A stretch of DNA of 39,904 nucleotides, from assembly GCA_947476955.1 (NCBI GenBank), contig CANJSS010000009.1, forward strand, positions 1 to 39,904, read 5' to 3'. The DNA is from Flavobacteriales bacterium. Its GTDB lineage: Bacteria; Bacteroidota; Bacteroidia; Flavobacteriales_D; Crocinitomicaceae. The stretch's first letter is position 1; the number at the start of each line of letters is the position of its first letter. Shown in pieces: positions 25,417 to 35,594 of the stretch. The position numbers were made by a program, and so were the translations under genes. The notes under the pieces were generated by a model. The model was not told the DNA's origin. It worked only from the letters and a program-made list of their open reading frames with translations, and did not search any database.

Positions 25417-25529
25417 TACAAGCGCTTTGGTCAAATAAACCTTTGCCTTTTTTTTGTAGTTTGCCACTCATCCTTTTTTCAAATTTAGTTACACCAAAAA
25501 AGCGATCTTTGTTGTCGCAAAAATACAAT

Positions 25530-27854
25530 ATGACAAAACACATACTTTTCTATTTTATATTTATATCCTTTGGAACCATCGCTCAGGAAAAATTCACCAT
25601 TAGTGGAACAATTTCAGATTCGTTGAAAGGCGAAGAAATTATCAACGCAAGCATTCGTGTAAAAGGACAAAACGTTGGAACGATTTCAAATGAATACGGT
25701 TTTTATTCCTTAACGCTTCCTAAAGGGAATTACACACTTGTTTATTCAAATAGCGGTTATTCTCCGAAAGAAATCGCAGTGCAATTGAACCAAAGCAAAG
25801 CAGTAAATATCCAATTGGTTACTGTGACCAATAAAACATTATTACTCGTTGAGGTGAAAGTTTCTGCTACGAAAGAAGATCAGAATATTACCAATCCTAT
25901 AATGGGCGTAGAACGGCTAGATCCGGCAGCTGTTGCAAAAATCCCGGTTCTTTTGGGGGAAAAAGATATTATAAAATCCTTGCAATTGCTTCCTGGAATT
26001 AAAAGTGCAGGCGAGGGGAATGCTGGATTTTATGTGCGCGGTGGCGGAGCCGATCAAAATTTGATTTTATTAGACGAAGCACCCGTTTACAATGCTTCGC
26101 ATTTATTGGGTTTCTTTTCAACGTTTAATTCGGATGCTATAAAAGATGCGGTTCTCTACAAAGGAAACCAACCGGCGAATTTTGGAGGTAGGTTGTCTTC
26201 TGTTTTAGACATTAAAATGAACGAAGGAAATAGCAAGAGATACAATGTAAGCGGCGGAATTGGGGTAATTTCTTCCCGCTTGAATGTGGAAGGACCAATT
26301 GTGAAAGATAAATCTTCTTTTTTAATTTCCGGCAGAAGAACGTATGTGGATGTTTTCTTGAAAGGAACGGAACAATTCAAAGACAATACCTTGTATTTCT
26401 ATGATTTAAATGCAAAAGTAAATTACCGCATTAACCAAAAAAACAGGGTATTTGTGTCCGGCTATTTTGGGAGAGATAAACTCGGACTTGGTGATCAATT
26501 TGGTATTGATTGGGGAAATGCAACCGGCACAGTGCGTTGGAACCATTTGGTAAACGATAAACTTTTTTCCAATACTTCCTTGATTTTTAGTTCGTACGAT
26601 TACAAGATTGCAATAAAAAGTGCGGATGTTGATTTTAATATCAAATCCTCCATTAAAGACATCAATCTCAAGCAAGAATTTCAATATTTTGCAAATACGC
26701 GCAACAAAGTTAGATTTGGATTAAATGCGATTCAGCACAGTATTATTCCTGGTCAGGTGGAAGCAAGTGCCGCATCTGGAATTAATCCTGTAACTTTGAG
26801 TACCAATAAATCGTTAGAAGCTGCTTTATTTGTTGCCAATGATTGGACCATTACGGAAAAATTAACCATGAGTTATGGCGTTCGTATGAGCTCCTTTTCG
26901 TTACTTGGAAATGACCAAAACACTTATTCTTATAATTCCGAGGGAGATGTTGTGGATACAACAGTTTATGCAAAGAATACCTTTATCCAAACCTATCCTG
27001 TGTTCGAACCAAGGGTATCTTTTAGTTATGTTTATTCCAAAACTGCATCCTTGAAAGCCGCATATTCCAGAAATGCGCAATACATTCACCTTATCTCTAA
27101 TACAACAACAACTTCGCCAACAGATTTATGGATTCCATCTAGTTTGAATACAAAACCGGAAATCGCCGACCAAGTTTCCATTGGCTGGTTCAAGAATTTC
27201 AAACAAAATGCCTATGAATTCAATGTAGAAACCTACTATAAATCAATGTTGAATCAAATTGATTACAGAAATGGCGCAAATTTACAAGGTAACGATTTGA
27301 TTGAAGGAGAATTGCTTTATGGAATTGGCCGCGCGTATGGTGTTGAATTTATTCTGAAAAAGAAAACAGGTAAATTTACCGGTTGGCTCGGGTATACCTT
27401 GTCGCGTTCCGAGCGAAAAATCAATGGAATTAATAATGGTGCCTGGTATGCAGCAAAACAAGATCGCACACACGATATCTCCATCGTTGGAATTTATGAC
27501 CTAACGCCAAAAGTTTCTATTTCCGCCTTATTCGTTTACTATACAGGAAATGCAGTGACTTTTCCTTCTGGAAAATACATCATAAATGGCCAAACACAAT
27601 TGTTGTATACAGAAAGAAATGGCTACAGAATGCCTGCTTATCACCGATTAGATCTTGGTGTAACCTGGCTAAGAAAAGACACCAAAAAGTTTGAAAGCAG
27701 CTGGAATTTTTCCGTTTACAATGCCTATGGTAGAGAAAACGCGTATACCATTTCGTTCCGACAAAATGAGGAAAACCCGAATATTACCGAAGCGGTTCAA
27801 ACATCTTTATTCCGCTGGGTTCCATCGATTACCTATAATTTTAAATTCAAGTAA
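25530..27854 (+). CDS. TonB-dependent receptor with N-terminal carboxypeptidase-regulatory-like domain
   Basis: Outer-membrane active transporter, 774 residues from the ATG at 25530. This start is preferred over an in-frame TTG at 25443 because it begins a clean signal peptide (MTKHILFYFIFISFGTIAQ). Residues about 22-100 form a CarboxypepD_reg-like beta domain (GTISDSLKGEEIINASI), about 130-235 the plug (GERLDPAAV..., GFYVRGGGADQNLILLDEAPVYNASH), and the rest a 22-strand barrel ending YNFKFK. Followed after one base by a DUF4249 lipoprotein, a recurring pair in Bacteroidota that resembles SusC/SusD organisation. The substrate is unknown. Confidence 0.92.
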   Translation: MTKHILFYFIFISFGTIAQEKFTISGTISDSLKGEEIINASIRVKGQNVGTISNEYGFYSLTLPKGNYTLVYSNSGYSPKEIAVQLNQSKAVNIQLVTVTNKTLLLVEVKVSATKEDQNITNPIMGVERLDPAAVAKIPVLLGEKDIIKSLQLLPGIKSAGEGNAGFYVRGGGADQNLILLDEAPVYNASHLLGFFSTFNSDAIKDAVLYKGNQPANFGGRLSSVLDIKMNEGNSKRYNVSGGIGVISSRLNVEGPIVKDKSSFLISGRRTYVDVFLKGTEQFKDNTLYFYDLNAKVNYRINQKNRVFVSGYFGRDKLGLGDQFGIDWGNATGTVRWNHLVNDKLFSNTSLIFSSYDYKIAIKSADVDFNIKSSIKDINLKQEFQYFANTRNKVRFGLNAIQHSIIPGQVEASAASGINPVTLSTNKSLEAALFVANDWTITEKLTMSYGVRMSSFSLLGNDQNTYSYNSEGDVVDTTVYAKNTFIQTYPVFEPRVSFSYVYSKTASLKAAYSRNAQYIHLISNTTTTSPTDLWIPSSLNTKPEIADQVSIGWFKNFKQNAYEFNVETYYKSMLNQIDYRNGANLQGNDLIEGELLYGIGRAYGVEFILKKKTGKFTGWLGYTLSRSERKINGINNGAWYAAKQDRTHDISIVGIYDLTPKVSISALFVYYTGNAVTFPSGKYIINGQTQLLYTERNGYRMPAYHRLDLGVTWLRKDTKKFESSWNFSVYNAYGRENAYTISFRQNEENPNITEAVQTSLFRWVPSITYNFKFK

Positions 27855-27855
27855 G

Positions 27856-28641
27856 ATGAAAAAATATACTTTTTTGAAATTTGCAGTTCTGCTGCTTTTT
27901 ATCACTCAATTTCTAAGCTCCTGCACAAAGGTTATCGATGTAGATATTAACGACCAGGAGCCGAATTTTGTTATCGAAGGATTTGTGACATTGGGCGATT
28001 TGACCCATCGTGTATCCATTACAAAAACATTGAATTTGGATGATGCTTCCAATTTTGCAACAGTAGACAATGCTAGTGTTTATTTGACAGACGATCTCGG
28101 AAATGGACAAAATATGGTTTTGGTAGCTCCTGGAGTTTACGAAGTGAGCAACTATACTGTTTCGGAAGGCAGAACGTACACGATTCAAATTTCAGTGGAC
28201 GGAAAAGTTTTCGTTGCCAAAGGTAAAATGCCAATTAATGTTCCTTTAGATATAGTTGAAACTTTCCCGTTTTCATTTGGTCCAGAACCAATAAATGCGC
28301 TAATTCCAATTCGAACAGATCCCGCCGGAATAGAAAATTACTACCAGTTTAACCTAATCAAAAAAGGGAAAAATATTCCTGGTAATTTTATACAATCCGA
28401 TCAATACAACGATGGAAATATTATGCAAGAGCCAATTTTCGCGAATGAAATTAAAGCCGGAGATACGGTGAATGTTGTAATGTTTGGAATAGATAAATCC
28501 ATCTACAATTACTTCTTCACCTTGGAACAAAATATTCAGGGCGCAACACCGGCCAATCCAACATCGAATTTTTCAGGAGGTTGTTTGGGGTATTTTTCAG
28601 TTCGGACAAAAAGCGAAAAGGAAATTATAATTCCACAATAA
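27856..28641 (+). CDS. DUF4249 family lipoprotein, partner of the TonB-dependent receptor
   Basis: 261 residues from the ATG one base after the receptor stop codon; longer in-frame reading to 27691 lies inside the receptor gene and lacks a signal. Lipobox FLSSC (Cys23), then CTKVIDVDINDQEPNFVIEG, the usual DUF4249 opening, and beta-rich sequence (VYEVSNYTVSEGRTYTIQI). The family occurs with TonB receptors in Bacteroidota and probably acts on the cell surface as a ligand-binding lid or accessory lipoprotein (inference). Co-transcribed with the receptor. Confidence 0.85.
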   Translation: MKKYTFLKFAVLLLFITQFLSSCTKVIDVDINDQEPNFVIEGFVTLGDLTHRVSITKTLNLDDASNFATVDNASVYLTDDLGNGQNMVLVAPGVYEVSNYTVSEGRTYTIQISVDGKVFVAKGKMPINVPLDIVETFPFSFGPEPINALIPIRTDPAGIENYYQFNLIKKGKNIPGNFIQSDQYNDGNIMQEPIFANEIKAGDTVNVVMFGIDKSIYNYFFTLEQNIQGATPANPTSNFSGGCLGYFSVRTKSEKEIIIPQ

Positions 28642-28690
28642 TGTTTGGTAATTGCCTGTTTTCAAGGGGATAATTTTAATTTACTTTCAT

Positions 28691-28698
28691 TACTTTTG
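28691..28698 (+). promoter_or_regulatory. -7 element of the pyrF promoter
   Basis: TACTTTTG matches TAnnTTTG exactly, 21 bases before the ATG at 28720. The same sequence at the same sort of distance precedes the RND and rmlA genes. Confidence 0.45.
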
Positions 28699-28719
28699 CT
28701 GCAACAAGTATTCGAAAAT

Positions 28720-29538
28720 ATGACACGTGAAGGATTAATTGAACAAATTCGCCAAAAGAAATCGTTTTTATGTGTTGGTCTCGACACGGATTTAGCTAAA
28801 ATTCCACCCCATTTATTGGAATGTGAAGATCCGATTTTTGAATTCAACAAAGCAATAATCGATGCAACGAGAGATTTTGCGGTTGCCTATAAACCGAATT
28901 TGGCTTTTTATGAATGCTACGGCCCGAAAGGTTGGGAATCACTTAAAAAAACAATCGATTACATTCCGAAAAATATTTTCACCATTGCAGATGCTAAACG
29001 GGGCGATATTGGTAATACATCCTCCTATTATGCCAAAACATTTTTTGAATATTTGAACTGTGATTCTGTTACTGTTGCGCCGTACATGGGTGAAGATAGC
29101 GTTACGCCATTTTTGGAATTCCCGGGTAAATGGGTAATTCTTTTGGCTTTGACATCTAATAAAGGTGCAATGGATTTTCAATTTACAACAGATAAAAACG
29201 GCGAAGAGCTGTATAAAAAAGTACTTCGAAAAGCTTCTAAATGGGGAACAGATGAGAATTTGATGTTTGTAGTAGGAGCAACACGAGCGGAAGGAATTGG
29301 GGAAGTTCGAAAATTAGTTCCAAATCACTTTTTTTTAGTTCCAGGAGTTGGCACGCAAGGCGGATCGCTGCAAGAGGTTACGGATTACGGATGGAACAAA
29401 GATTGCGGATTATTAGTAAACTCTTCTAGGGCGATAATTTATGCCTCCAACACCACTGATTTTGCTGAAAAAGCAAGAGAAGAGGCACAAAAATTGCAAA
29501 TGGAGATGGCTGATATTCTAACGAAAAAAGGATTCTGA
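28720..29538 (+). CDS. pyrF: orotidine 5'-phosphate decarboxylase
   Basis: Last step of UMP synthesis: decarboxylates OMP. 272 residues from the ATG at 28720. A longer in-frame start at 28645 would translate the promoter region, so it is rejected. The start [25 protein letters not shown] is typical of the longer (type 2) PyrF group. Catalytic DAKRGD is at 91-96 (Asp91, Lys93, Asp96). The C-terminal phosphate-binding part is PGVGTQGG and [10 protein letters not shown]. It stands alone. Confidence 0.95.
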   Translation: MTREGLIEQIRQKKSFLCVGLDTDLAKIPPHLLECEDPIFEFNKAIIDATRDFAVAYKPNLAFYECYGPKGWESLKKTIDYIPKNIFTIADAKRGDIGNTSSYYAKTFFEYLNCDSVTVAPYMGEDSVTPFLEFPGKWVILLALTSNKGAMDFQFTTDKNGEELYKKVLRKASKWGTDENLMFVVGATRAEGIGEVRKLVPNHFFLVPGVGTQGGSLQEVTDYGWNKDCGLLVNSSRAIIYASNTTDFAEKAREEAQKLQMEMADILTKKGF

Positions 29539-29670
29539 GAATTCAATTTCTGCCTTTTTATGCACTACACCAATTTTTAATTCCATTAAATAATCCCCCA
29601 AAAAGACTATTTTAAATTTTGTATTGTTCTAAGATTAATTTATATTTAATCCGAACAACAAGTATTAAAG

Positions 29671-29874
29671 ATGAAAGGAATAAAATGGTTTCAACGTTTA
29701 ATGATTACTTTTTTAGTCGCGATAAATGCCTTTGTTTTCATGTCAATGCGCGATTTCGAATGGAAAGATAACATACTATATACGTTTGTACTTATAACTT
29801 CTTGCTTCCTCATCTTGACACTTATTACCTATATACAGAAATCCAGAAAAAAGAAAAATACGCAAGATTCCTAG
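29671..29874 (+). CDS. small two-helix membrane protein, unknown function
   Basis: 67 residues: a basic start (MKGIKWFQR), helices at about 9-25 and 37-56, and a very basic tail (KSRKKKNTQDS), predicting both ends in the cytoplasm. Upstream is a near-match to the -7 consensus (TAAATTTTG, one base too long, at about 29612). It lies 44 bases before the S9 peptidase gene. No family recognised. Confidence 0.6.
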   Translation: MKGIKWFQRLMITFLVAINAFVFMSMRDFEWKDNILYTFVLITSCFLILTLITYIQKSRKKKNTQDS

Positions 29875-29918
29875 GCCATTCAGTAGATTTTAGTACCTTC
29901 ATTTTCTAATTTTCTAGT

Positions 29919-31952
29919 ATGAAGCATTTTGTATTTTTTCTTATAATTGGATTCTCCTTCTTTTCTTTTACACAAGGATTACTAACGCCTGAAATTTTAT
30001 GGAAATTAAACCGTGTTTCCGGTGGCACGGTTTCCCCAGATGGAAATTATTTGCTGTATAGCCAGCGTTCTTTCGATATGGCTGCAAATAAAGGCAATAC
30101 AGATTTGTTTGTCATCGATTTAAAAAACAACCAGTCCAAACAAATTACAGCAACACCATTTTCGGAAATGGAAGCGCAATGGGGAAAAAATAATACCATT
30201 TGGTTTGCGTCAGCGGAGAAAAATGGCCTTCAAATTTGGAAGATGAAGCACGATGGCTCTTCAAAAATCCAATGCTCCAATTTCACCGATATAGAATTCG
30301 AAGGATTTAAACTTTCGCCAGATGAATCGATGGTTCTAACGATAGAAGCACTAAAATTAAAACCGACAATTACCGATAAATATGCGGATCTTCCAAAAGC
30401 AAACGCGCGGGTAGAGGATGATTTAATGTACCGACACTGGGATCATTTTGACGACTATAAACGCCGTCATTTAATGCTTCACCGTATAAATTCACCTGAA
30501 ACCCCCGAAATAATTCAAGTCCTCGGAATAGATATTTTACAAGGTGAAATGTACGATGGAATTGTCCCCCCATTTGGAGGATCGGACCAATTTTGTTTTT
30601 CCAATGATTCAAAAAAAGTGCTTTATACCTCCAAAAAAATGGTAGGAAAAGAATTTGCACAAAGCACAAATACGGCAATATACGCTTATTCCATCTCTTC
30701 AAAAGAAACGGTAAATCTCACCGCTGCATACAAAGGCTACGACAACAATCCAGCGTTTTCTACTTCGGGTGAACTGGCTTGGTTGAGTATGGCGCGCGAT
30801 GGATTTGAGGCGGATAAAAACGACATTATTTTGCGGAATCTAGCAGGAATTGATAAAAACCTAACGAAGGATTTAGACCTTACTGTAACAGATTTTGCTT
30901 GGCATCCATCTGGAAAAATGATTTACTTTTTGGCAGCAACAAAAGGAACGGTGCATATTTTTGAAATTGAAATTACAACTGGGAAAATTCGCCAAGTAAC
31001 GACCGGACAGTTCGATTACTTGAGTCTTTCACTTTTTGGTGACAAGGTGTATTCCGGCCGACAATCCATGGTTGCTCCTACAGATCTATATGCTATTTCG
31101 ATTAAGAAAAACAAGATTGAACAGCTTACTGAAGCGAATGAATCCATTCTAAAAAACCTGCAACTTCCAAAAGTGGAGGAACGTTGGATGGAAACAACCG
31201 ATGGTAAAAAAATGCTCGTTTGGATGGTTTTTCCACCGAATTTTGATCCTTCTAAAAAATACCCGACGCTTTTGTATTGTCAAGGTGGCCCGCAAAGTGC
31301 GCTTAGTCAATTTTTCTCCTACCGCTGGAACTTAGCATTGATGGCTTCAAAAGGATATATTGTCGTTGCCCCAAATCGTAGAGGATTACCAGGTTTTGGT
31401 CAAGAATGGAACGATGCAATTTCAAAAGATTGGGGAGGGCAAGCAATGGAGGATTATTTGACTGCAATTGATCGCGCTGCGGAAGAACCATATGTAGACC
31501 AATCCAAACTTGGCGCAGTTGGCGCATCGTATGGCGGCTATTCAGTTTATATGCTGGCTGGAATCCATGAAAACAGATTCAAAACATTTGTTTCCCATTG
31601 TGGATTGTTCAATTTGGAAAGTTGGTACGGAACAACGGAAGAATTGTTTTTTGCCAATTGGGATCATGGCGGACCATATTGGTTGGAGGAGAACAAAAAT
31701 AATTACGCAAAATTTAGTCCGCATAATTATGTCGCAAATTGGAATACGCCAATACTGGTAATACATGGAGGAATGGATTTTAGAGTGCCTGAAGGAGAAG
31801 GAATGCAAGCATTTCAAGCCGCACAGTTAAAAGGAATTAAAAGTAAATATCTATATTTCCCGACGGAAAGTCATTGGGTTCAAAGTCCGCAAAATGGATT
31901 AGTTTGGCAACGCGAATTTTTTGAGTGGCTAGATAACGACTTGAAACCTTAG
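29919..31952 (+). CDS. S9 family (prolyl oligopeptidase-type) serine peptidase, exported
   Basis: 677 residues with a signal peptide (about 1-19, FFSFTQG). Residues 30-420 form a beta-propeller (repeats with S-x-D-G-x-x-L, e.g. VSPDGNYLLYSQ, LSPDESMVL), and 425-677 an alpha/beta hydrolase domain. The catalytic triad can be placed: Ser537 in GASYGGY, Asp620 in HGGMDFRVP, His652 in ESHWVQ. The WNLALMASKGYIVVAPNRRG segment (positions near 480) is typical of acylaminoacyl or dipeptidyl peptidases. Likely periplasmic, cleaving short peptides. No partner gene is obvious. Confidence 0.93.
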   Translation: MKHFVFFLIIGFSFFSFTQGLLTPEILWKLNRVSGGTVSPDGNYLLYSQRSFDMAANKGNTDLFVIDLKNNQSKQITATPFSEMEAQWGKNNTIWFASAEKNGLQIWKMKHDGSSKIQCSNFTDIEFEGFKLSPDESMVLTIEALKLKPTITDKYADLPKANARVEDDLMYRHWDHFDDYKRRHLMLHRINSPETPEIIQVLGIDILQGEMYDGIVPPFGGSDQFCFSNDSKKVLYTSKKMVGKEFAQSTNTAIYAYSISSKETVNLTAAYKGYDNNPAFSTSGELAWLSMARDGFEADKNDIILRNLAGIDKNLTKDLDLTVTDFAWHPSGKMIYFLAATKGTVHIFEIEITTGKIRQVTTGQFDYLSLSLFGDKVYSGRQSMVAPTDLYAISIKKNKIEQLTEANESILKNLQLPKVEERWMETTDGKKMLVWMVFPPNFDPSKKYPTLLYCQGGPQSALSQFFSYRWNLALMASKGYIVVAPNRRGLPGFGQEWNDAISKDWGGQAMEDYLTAIDRAAEEPYVDQSKLGAVGASYGGYSVYMLAGIHENRFKTFVSHCGLFNLESWYGTTEELFFANWDHGGPYWLEENKNNYAKFSPHNYVANWNTPILVIHGGMDFRVPEGEGMQAFQAAQLKGIKSKYLYFPTESHWVQSPQNGLVWQREFFEWLDNDLKP

Positions 31953-31956
31953 ATTA

Positions 31957-31987
31957 TTTGGCTTATCTTTTAATTTCATTACTTTTG
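31957..31987 (+). promoter_or_regulatory. promoter of the RND exporter gene (-33 and -7)
   Basis: TTTG (31957-31960), 19 bases, then TACTTTTG (31980-31987): an exact match to the Bacteroidota housekeeping promoter TTTG-N19-TAnnTTTG. Predicted start of transcription is near 31994, with the ATG at 32018. This is the best promoter in the window. Confidence 0.65.
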
Positions 31988-32017
31988 TTGCCTTGTTCTA
32001 TTAAAATTTAGAAAAAC

Positions 32018-34681
32018 ATGTGGTCGAAAATAGCAAATTTTATTCTTAGAAACCGTTTCTTCCTGCTAGGAGTAATTACCTTATTGACAGTGTTTTTTGG
32101 CTATTATGCATTCACAAGTTTGAAACTTGAAAATAAATATGGAATTGTTTTACCAAAAAACTCTCCTACAACACAGAATTATGAGAAGTTCAAATCCATG
32201 TTTGGCGAGGATGGTGGAACACTTGTTTTAGCAATAGAAACAGATTCATTATATACGGAGAAGAATTTTTTAAAGTGGAAAGAACTTGGGGATTCCATTC
32301 TTCAATACGATGGTGTTTTATCTATAATTTCCGAGGCCACACTATTTACCATAGAAAATAATATTACAGAAAGTAGATTCGATGCGAAACGCGTTTTCTC
32401 AGATATCACATTTCAAGAAAAATCAATTGGGGATATAGAAAAGGAGATAAAGCAAAATCCAATTTACGACCATTTATTATACAACGACACTTCCAATGTC
32501 TCTTTGATGATGATTGGGATAGACGAACGTTTTTTACACGATCAAAAGCGGTCTGGAGTAGTATTGGAAATTGAAAAAGTTGCCAATTCCTACGAAAAAC
32601 ATTTTGGTAAGATTCGGTATGCCGGACTGCCGCATCTGCGTGTTGTAATTGGTAAGCGAATTCAAGGTGAAATGTATATATTTATTGGTCTTTCACTTTT
32701 AGTTACTTCTATTTTATTGTATATTTTCTTCCGGTCCTTGCGGGTTGTTTTTATTTGCAACTCAGTGGTTATGATTGCCGTTATCTGGGCAATTGGAAGT
32801 ATGGGATTCTTAGGATTCCGATTGTCGATTCTGATGGCTTTGATCCCACCTCTAATGATTGTTATCGGTATTCCGAATTGCATCTTTTTAATGACTAAAT
32901 TCCACCAGGAAGTCAAAGACCATGGAAATAAAGTAAAAGCACTTTCCCGCGTTATTCAAAAAATTGGTACGGCAACATTCCTTACTAATTTTACTACCGC
33001 AATTGGATTCTTGACATTTGCCTTTACAAATTCAGAAAAATTAATGGAGTTTGGTCTTTCCGCTTCGTTGAATATTTTAATGGTATTTATTCTTTCTCTT
33101 TGCATACTTCCGATTTTTGTTTCTTTTTCAAAATCGCCAAAAGAACGCCATTTAAAACACCTAGACAGAAAATTTGCAACTGGTTTGATTGGCACCGTAA
33201 TCCATCTCGCACAGTTTAAAAGACGATGGGTGTATGGTGTTACCCTGGTCATACTTGTTATAAGTTTTGCGGGAATGGTTCAAATTAAGGCAACCGGAAA
33301 TGTAACTGGAGATCTTCCAAAAGACGACCAGATTCTATTGGATGTTCAGTACATTGAGAAACATTTCGGAGGAGCAATTCCGTTTGAGGTAATGATTAAT
33401 TACAAAGAACCTGGTCGTCTGTTTAAAAAAGCTACGCTTGAAAAAATCGAACAGGTTCAAGCTGTTTTTGCCGCTGACACCCTCTTTTCCAAAAGCATTT
33501 CATTTGTAGATTTCATTAAAGTAATCAACATGTCCTATTATGGCGGAGATGTAAGCCAGTACAAAATTATCTCCAACCGCGATAAAGGAAGGTTGAAAAA
33601 ATACATGGATAACTTTGAGATGAATAATCCAAATGGCGGCAGTTTATCGGTCAAAGAATTGATCGATACAACAAATACTACTGCTAGAATAAGATGTCAA
33701 ATGAAAGATCTCGGTTCATATGAAGTAGCAGATAAGGTCGATTTACTGCAATTAAAAATGGATAGTATCTTAAATCCAAACAAGCAGCAAATTGAAAAAT
33801 ACTATGCTAAATTTGTAAAAGGTAATGGAAATTATTTGGATTCATTAACACTTAATTTCCCTGAAGTATTTAACGGTTTAACTGCCATTTTATCGAATGG
33901 AAACTCGGATGTACAATATAAATTTGACAGCGATCCAGCCCTATTAAAATCCTATACAAAGCAGAAAGAATTTAAGTCGAATTTACGCGAAGCAATTGAC
34001 AACGAGTATTTTGACGTCACTTTCACAGGAACTTCTGTTGTTGTATCTGAAGGAACGCGTTACCTCGTAAGTAATTTAATACAAAGTCTTTTATTTGCAA
34101 TTGTAACAATCGGCATTTTAATGGCATTATTGTTTCGTTCTTGGAGAATGGTGGTTATTTCCATGGTTCCCAATTTAATTCCTTTAGCTGTTACTGCCGG
34201 AATCATGGGTTGGTTTGGAATTCCATTAAAACCATCCACTTTATTGGTGTTCAGTATCGCATTTGGTATCTCTGTAGATGATACGATTCACTATCTGGCG
34301 AAATATCGACAGGAATTGAAAACAAAACGATGGGATTTGAGGCAATGTGTTCTTATTGCAATAAAAGAATCTGGATTAGGAATGTTTTACACATCCATTG
34401 TACTTTTCTGTGGTTTTTCCGTATTCCTATTTTCTCAATTTGGAGGAACACAAGCTTTAGGATTGTTAATTTCTATAACCCTTTTAATTGCAATGATTAC
34501 AAATTTGATTGTTCTCCCTTCCTTGCTTTTATCCTTCGAAAGAACATTAACCACAAAATCTTTTGAAGAACCTTATTTTGATGCTTATTCAGAAGAGAGT
34601 GAAATCAATTGGTCAGATCTTCAATTGTCGACCGATGAAGATTTAAAAGTTGACCTAGATAAGACAAAAGACGAAGAGTAA
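32018..34681 (+). CDS. MMPL/RND-family efflux transporter
   Basis: 887-residue inner-membrane protein. TM1 lies at about 14-32, then a periplasmic loop to about 215, a block of five helices (about 220-370), TM7 near 405-425, a second periplasmic loop to about 685, and a second helix block (about 690-860), i.e. the twofold RND layout. VDD at 753-755 in FGISVDDTIHYLAKY corresponds to the proton-relay region. The C-terminal tail is acidic (DLDKTKDEE). Members of this group export lipids, hopanoids or siderophores; no adaptor or outer-membrane factor lies next to it, so it is likely an MMPL-type single-component exporter (inference). Confidence 0.88.
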   Translation: MWSKIANFILRNRFFLLGVITLLTVFFGYYAFTSLKLENKYGIVLPKNSPTTQNYEKFKSMFGEDGGTLVLAIETDSLYTEKNFLKWKELGDSILQYDGVLSIISEATLFTIENNITESRFDAKRVFSDITFQEKSIGDIEKEIKQNPIYDHLLYNDTSNVSLMMIGIDERFLHDQKRSGVVLEIEKVANSYEKHFGKIRYAGLPHLRVVIGKRIQGEMYIFIGLSLLVTSILLYIFFRSLRVVFICNSVVMIAVIWAIGSMGFLGFRLSILMALIPPLMIVIGIPNCIFLMTKFHQEVKDHGNKVKALSRVIQKIGTATFLTNFTTAIGFLTFAFTNSEKLMEFGLSASLNILMVFILSLCILPIFVSFSKSPKERHLKHLDRKFATGLIGTVIHLAQFKRRWVYGVTLVILVISFAGMVQIKATGNVTGDLPKDDQILLDVQYIEKHFGGAIPFEVMINYKEPGRLFKKATLEKIEQVQAVFAADTLFSKSISFVDFIKVINMSYYGGDVSQYKIISNRDKGRLKKYMDNFEMNNPNGGSLSVKELIDTTNTTARIRCQMKDLGSYEVADKVDLLQLKMDSILNPNKQQIEKYYAKFVKGNGNYLDSLTLNFPEVFNGLTAILSNGNSDVQYKFDSDPALLKSYTKQKEFKSNLREAIDNEYFDVTFTGTSVVVSEGTRYLVSNLIQSLLFAIVTIGILMALLFRSWRMVVISMVPNLIPLAVTAGIMGWFGIPLKPSTLLVFSIAFGISVDDTIHYLAKYRQELKTKRWDLRQCVLIAIKESGLGMFYTSIVLFCGFSVFLFSQFGGTQALGLLISITLLIAMITNLIVLPSLLLSFERTLTTKSFEEPYFDAYSEESEINWSDLQLSTDEDLKVDLDKTKDEE

Positions 34682-34706
34682 CACGCACTATTTTTATTCT
34701 TGTTAC

Positions 34707-34714
34707 TACTTTTG
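34707..34714 (+). promoter_or_regulatory. -7 element of the rmlA promoter
   Basis: TACTTTTG matches TAnnTTTG exactly, 20 bases before the ATG at 34735; no good -33 box. Confidence 0.45.
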
Positions 34715-34734
34715 AACGATAATTAATTCATACC

Positions 34735-35592
34735 ATGAAAGGAATAATTTTAGCCGGCGGGTCCGGTACACGTTTGCATCCATTAACGTTGGCAGTTTCC
34801 AAACAACTTATGCCAATCTATGATAAACCAATGATTTATTATCCCTTATCCATTTTAATGAGTGCGGGAATTCGAGAGATATTAATCATTTCAACCCCGC
34901 ACGACTTACCGAATTTTGAAAAATTATTGGGAAATGGAGAAAGTTTGGGTTGTCAGTTTTCTTATGCGGTACAAGAAATCCCCAATGGATTGGCGCAAGC
35001 ATTTGTAATTGGAGAAAAGTTTATTGGTAAGGAAAAGGTCGCACTAGTATTAGGTGATAATATATTCTATGGCGTAGGAATGGATAGTTTATTAAAAGAA
35101 AACAACAACCCTGAAGGCGGCGTAGTATATGCTTACCACGTTAGCGATCCTGAGCGCTATGGCGTAGTTGAATTTGACGAAAATATGCAAGCTTTATCTA
35201 TAGAAGAAAAACCAACACACCCAAAATCCAAATTTGCTGTTCCGGGATTGTATTTTTACGATAATTCGGTTGTGGAAATTGCTAAAAACTTGCACCCTTC
35301 ACCCAGAGGTGAATATGAAATAACGGATATCAATGCAGAATACTTGCGCCAAGGAAAATTAAAAGTTGCCGTTTTAGACAGAGGAACGGCATGGTTGGAC
35401 ACTGGCACTTTTGCTTCTCTAATGCAAGCAGGACAATTTGTTCAAGTTATTGAGGAGCGACAAGGCTTGAAAATTGGTTGTATTGAAGAAGTAGCATTCC
35501 GAAATGGGTTTATTACAGCGCAGCAGCTGAAACAAATTGCGGAACCGCTCGTTAAAAGCGGGTACGGAACATATTTAATGGATTTAATATAA
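34735..35592 (+). CDS. rmlA: glucose-1-phosphate thymidylyltransferase
   Basis: Makes dTDP-glucose from dTTP and glucose-1-phosphate, first step toward dTDP-rhamnose and other deoxysugars of the cell surface. 285 residues, normal RmlA length. The nucleotide-binding motif is [11 protein letters not shown] at 8-18. Others are [37 protein letters not shown] and [11 protein letters not shown]. None of rmlB, rmlC or rmlD is nearby. Two bases after its stop a polyprenyl synthase begins, so the two are co-transcribed: one gives a sugar nucleotide, the other a prenyl carrier or quinone chain. Confidence 0.95.
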   Translation: MKGIILAGGSGTRLHPLTLAVSKQLMPIYDKPMIYYPLSILMSAGIREILIISTPHDLPNFEKLLGNGESLGCQFSYAVQEIPNGLAQAFVIGEKFIGKEKVALVLGDNIFYGVGMDSLLKENNNPEGGVVYAYHVSDPERYGVVEFDENMQALSIEEKPTHPKSKFAVPGLYFYDNSVVEIAKNLHPSPRGEYEITDINAEYLRQGKLKVAVLDRGTAWLDTGTFASLMQAGQFVQVIEERQGLKIGCIEEVAFRNGFITAQQLKQIAEPLVKSGYGTYLMDLI

Positions 35593-35594
35593 AA

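Noticed and set aside
25443-25529. Upstream TTG start for the TonB-dependent receptor
   Set aside because: Would add 29 residues before a complete signal peptide that begins at the ATG at 25530.
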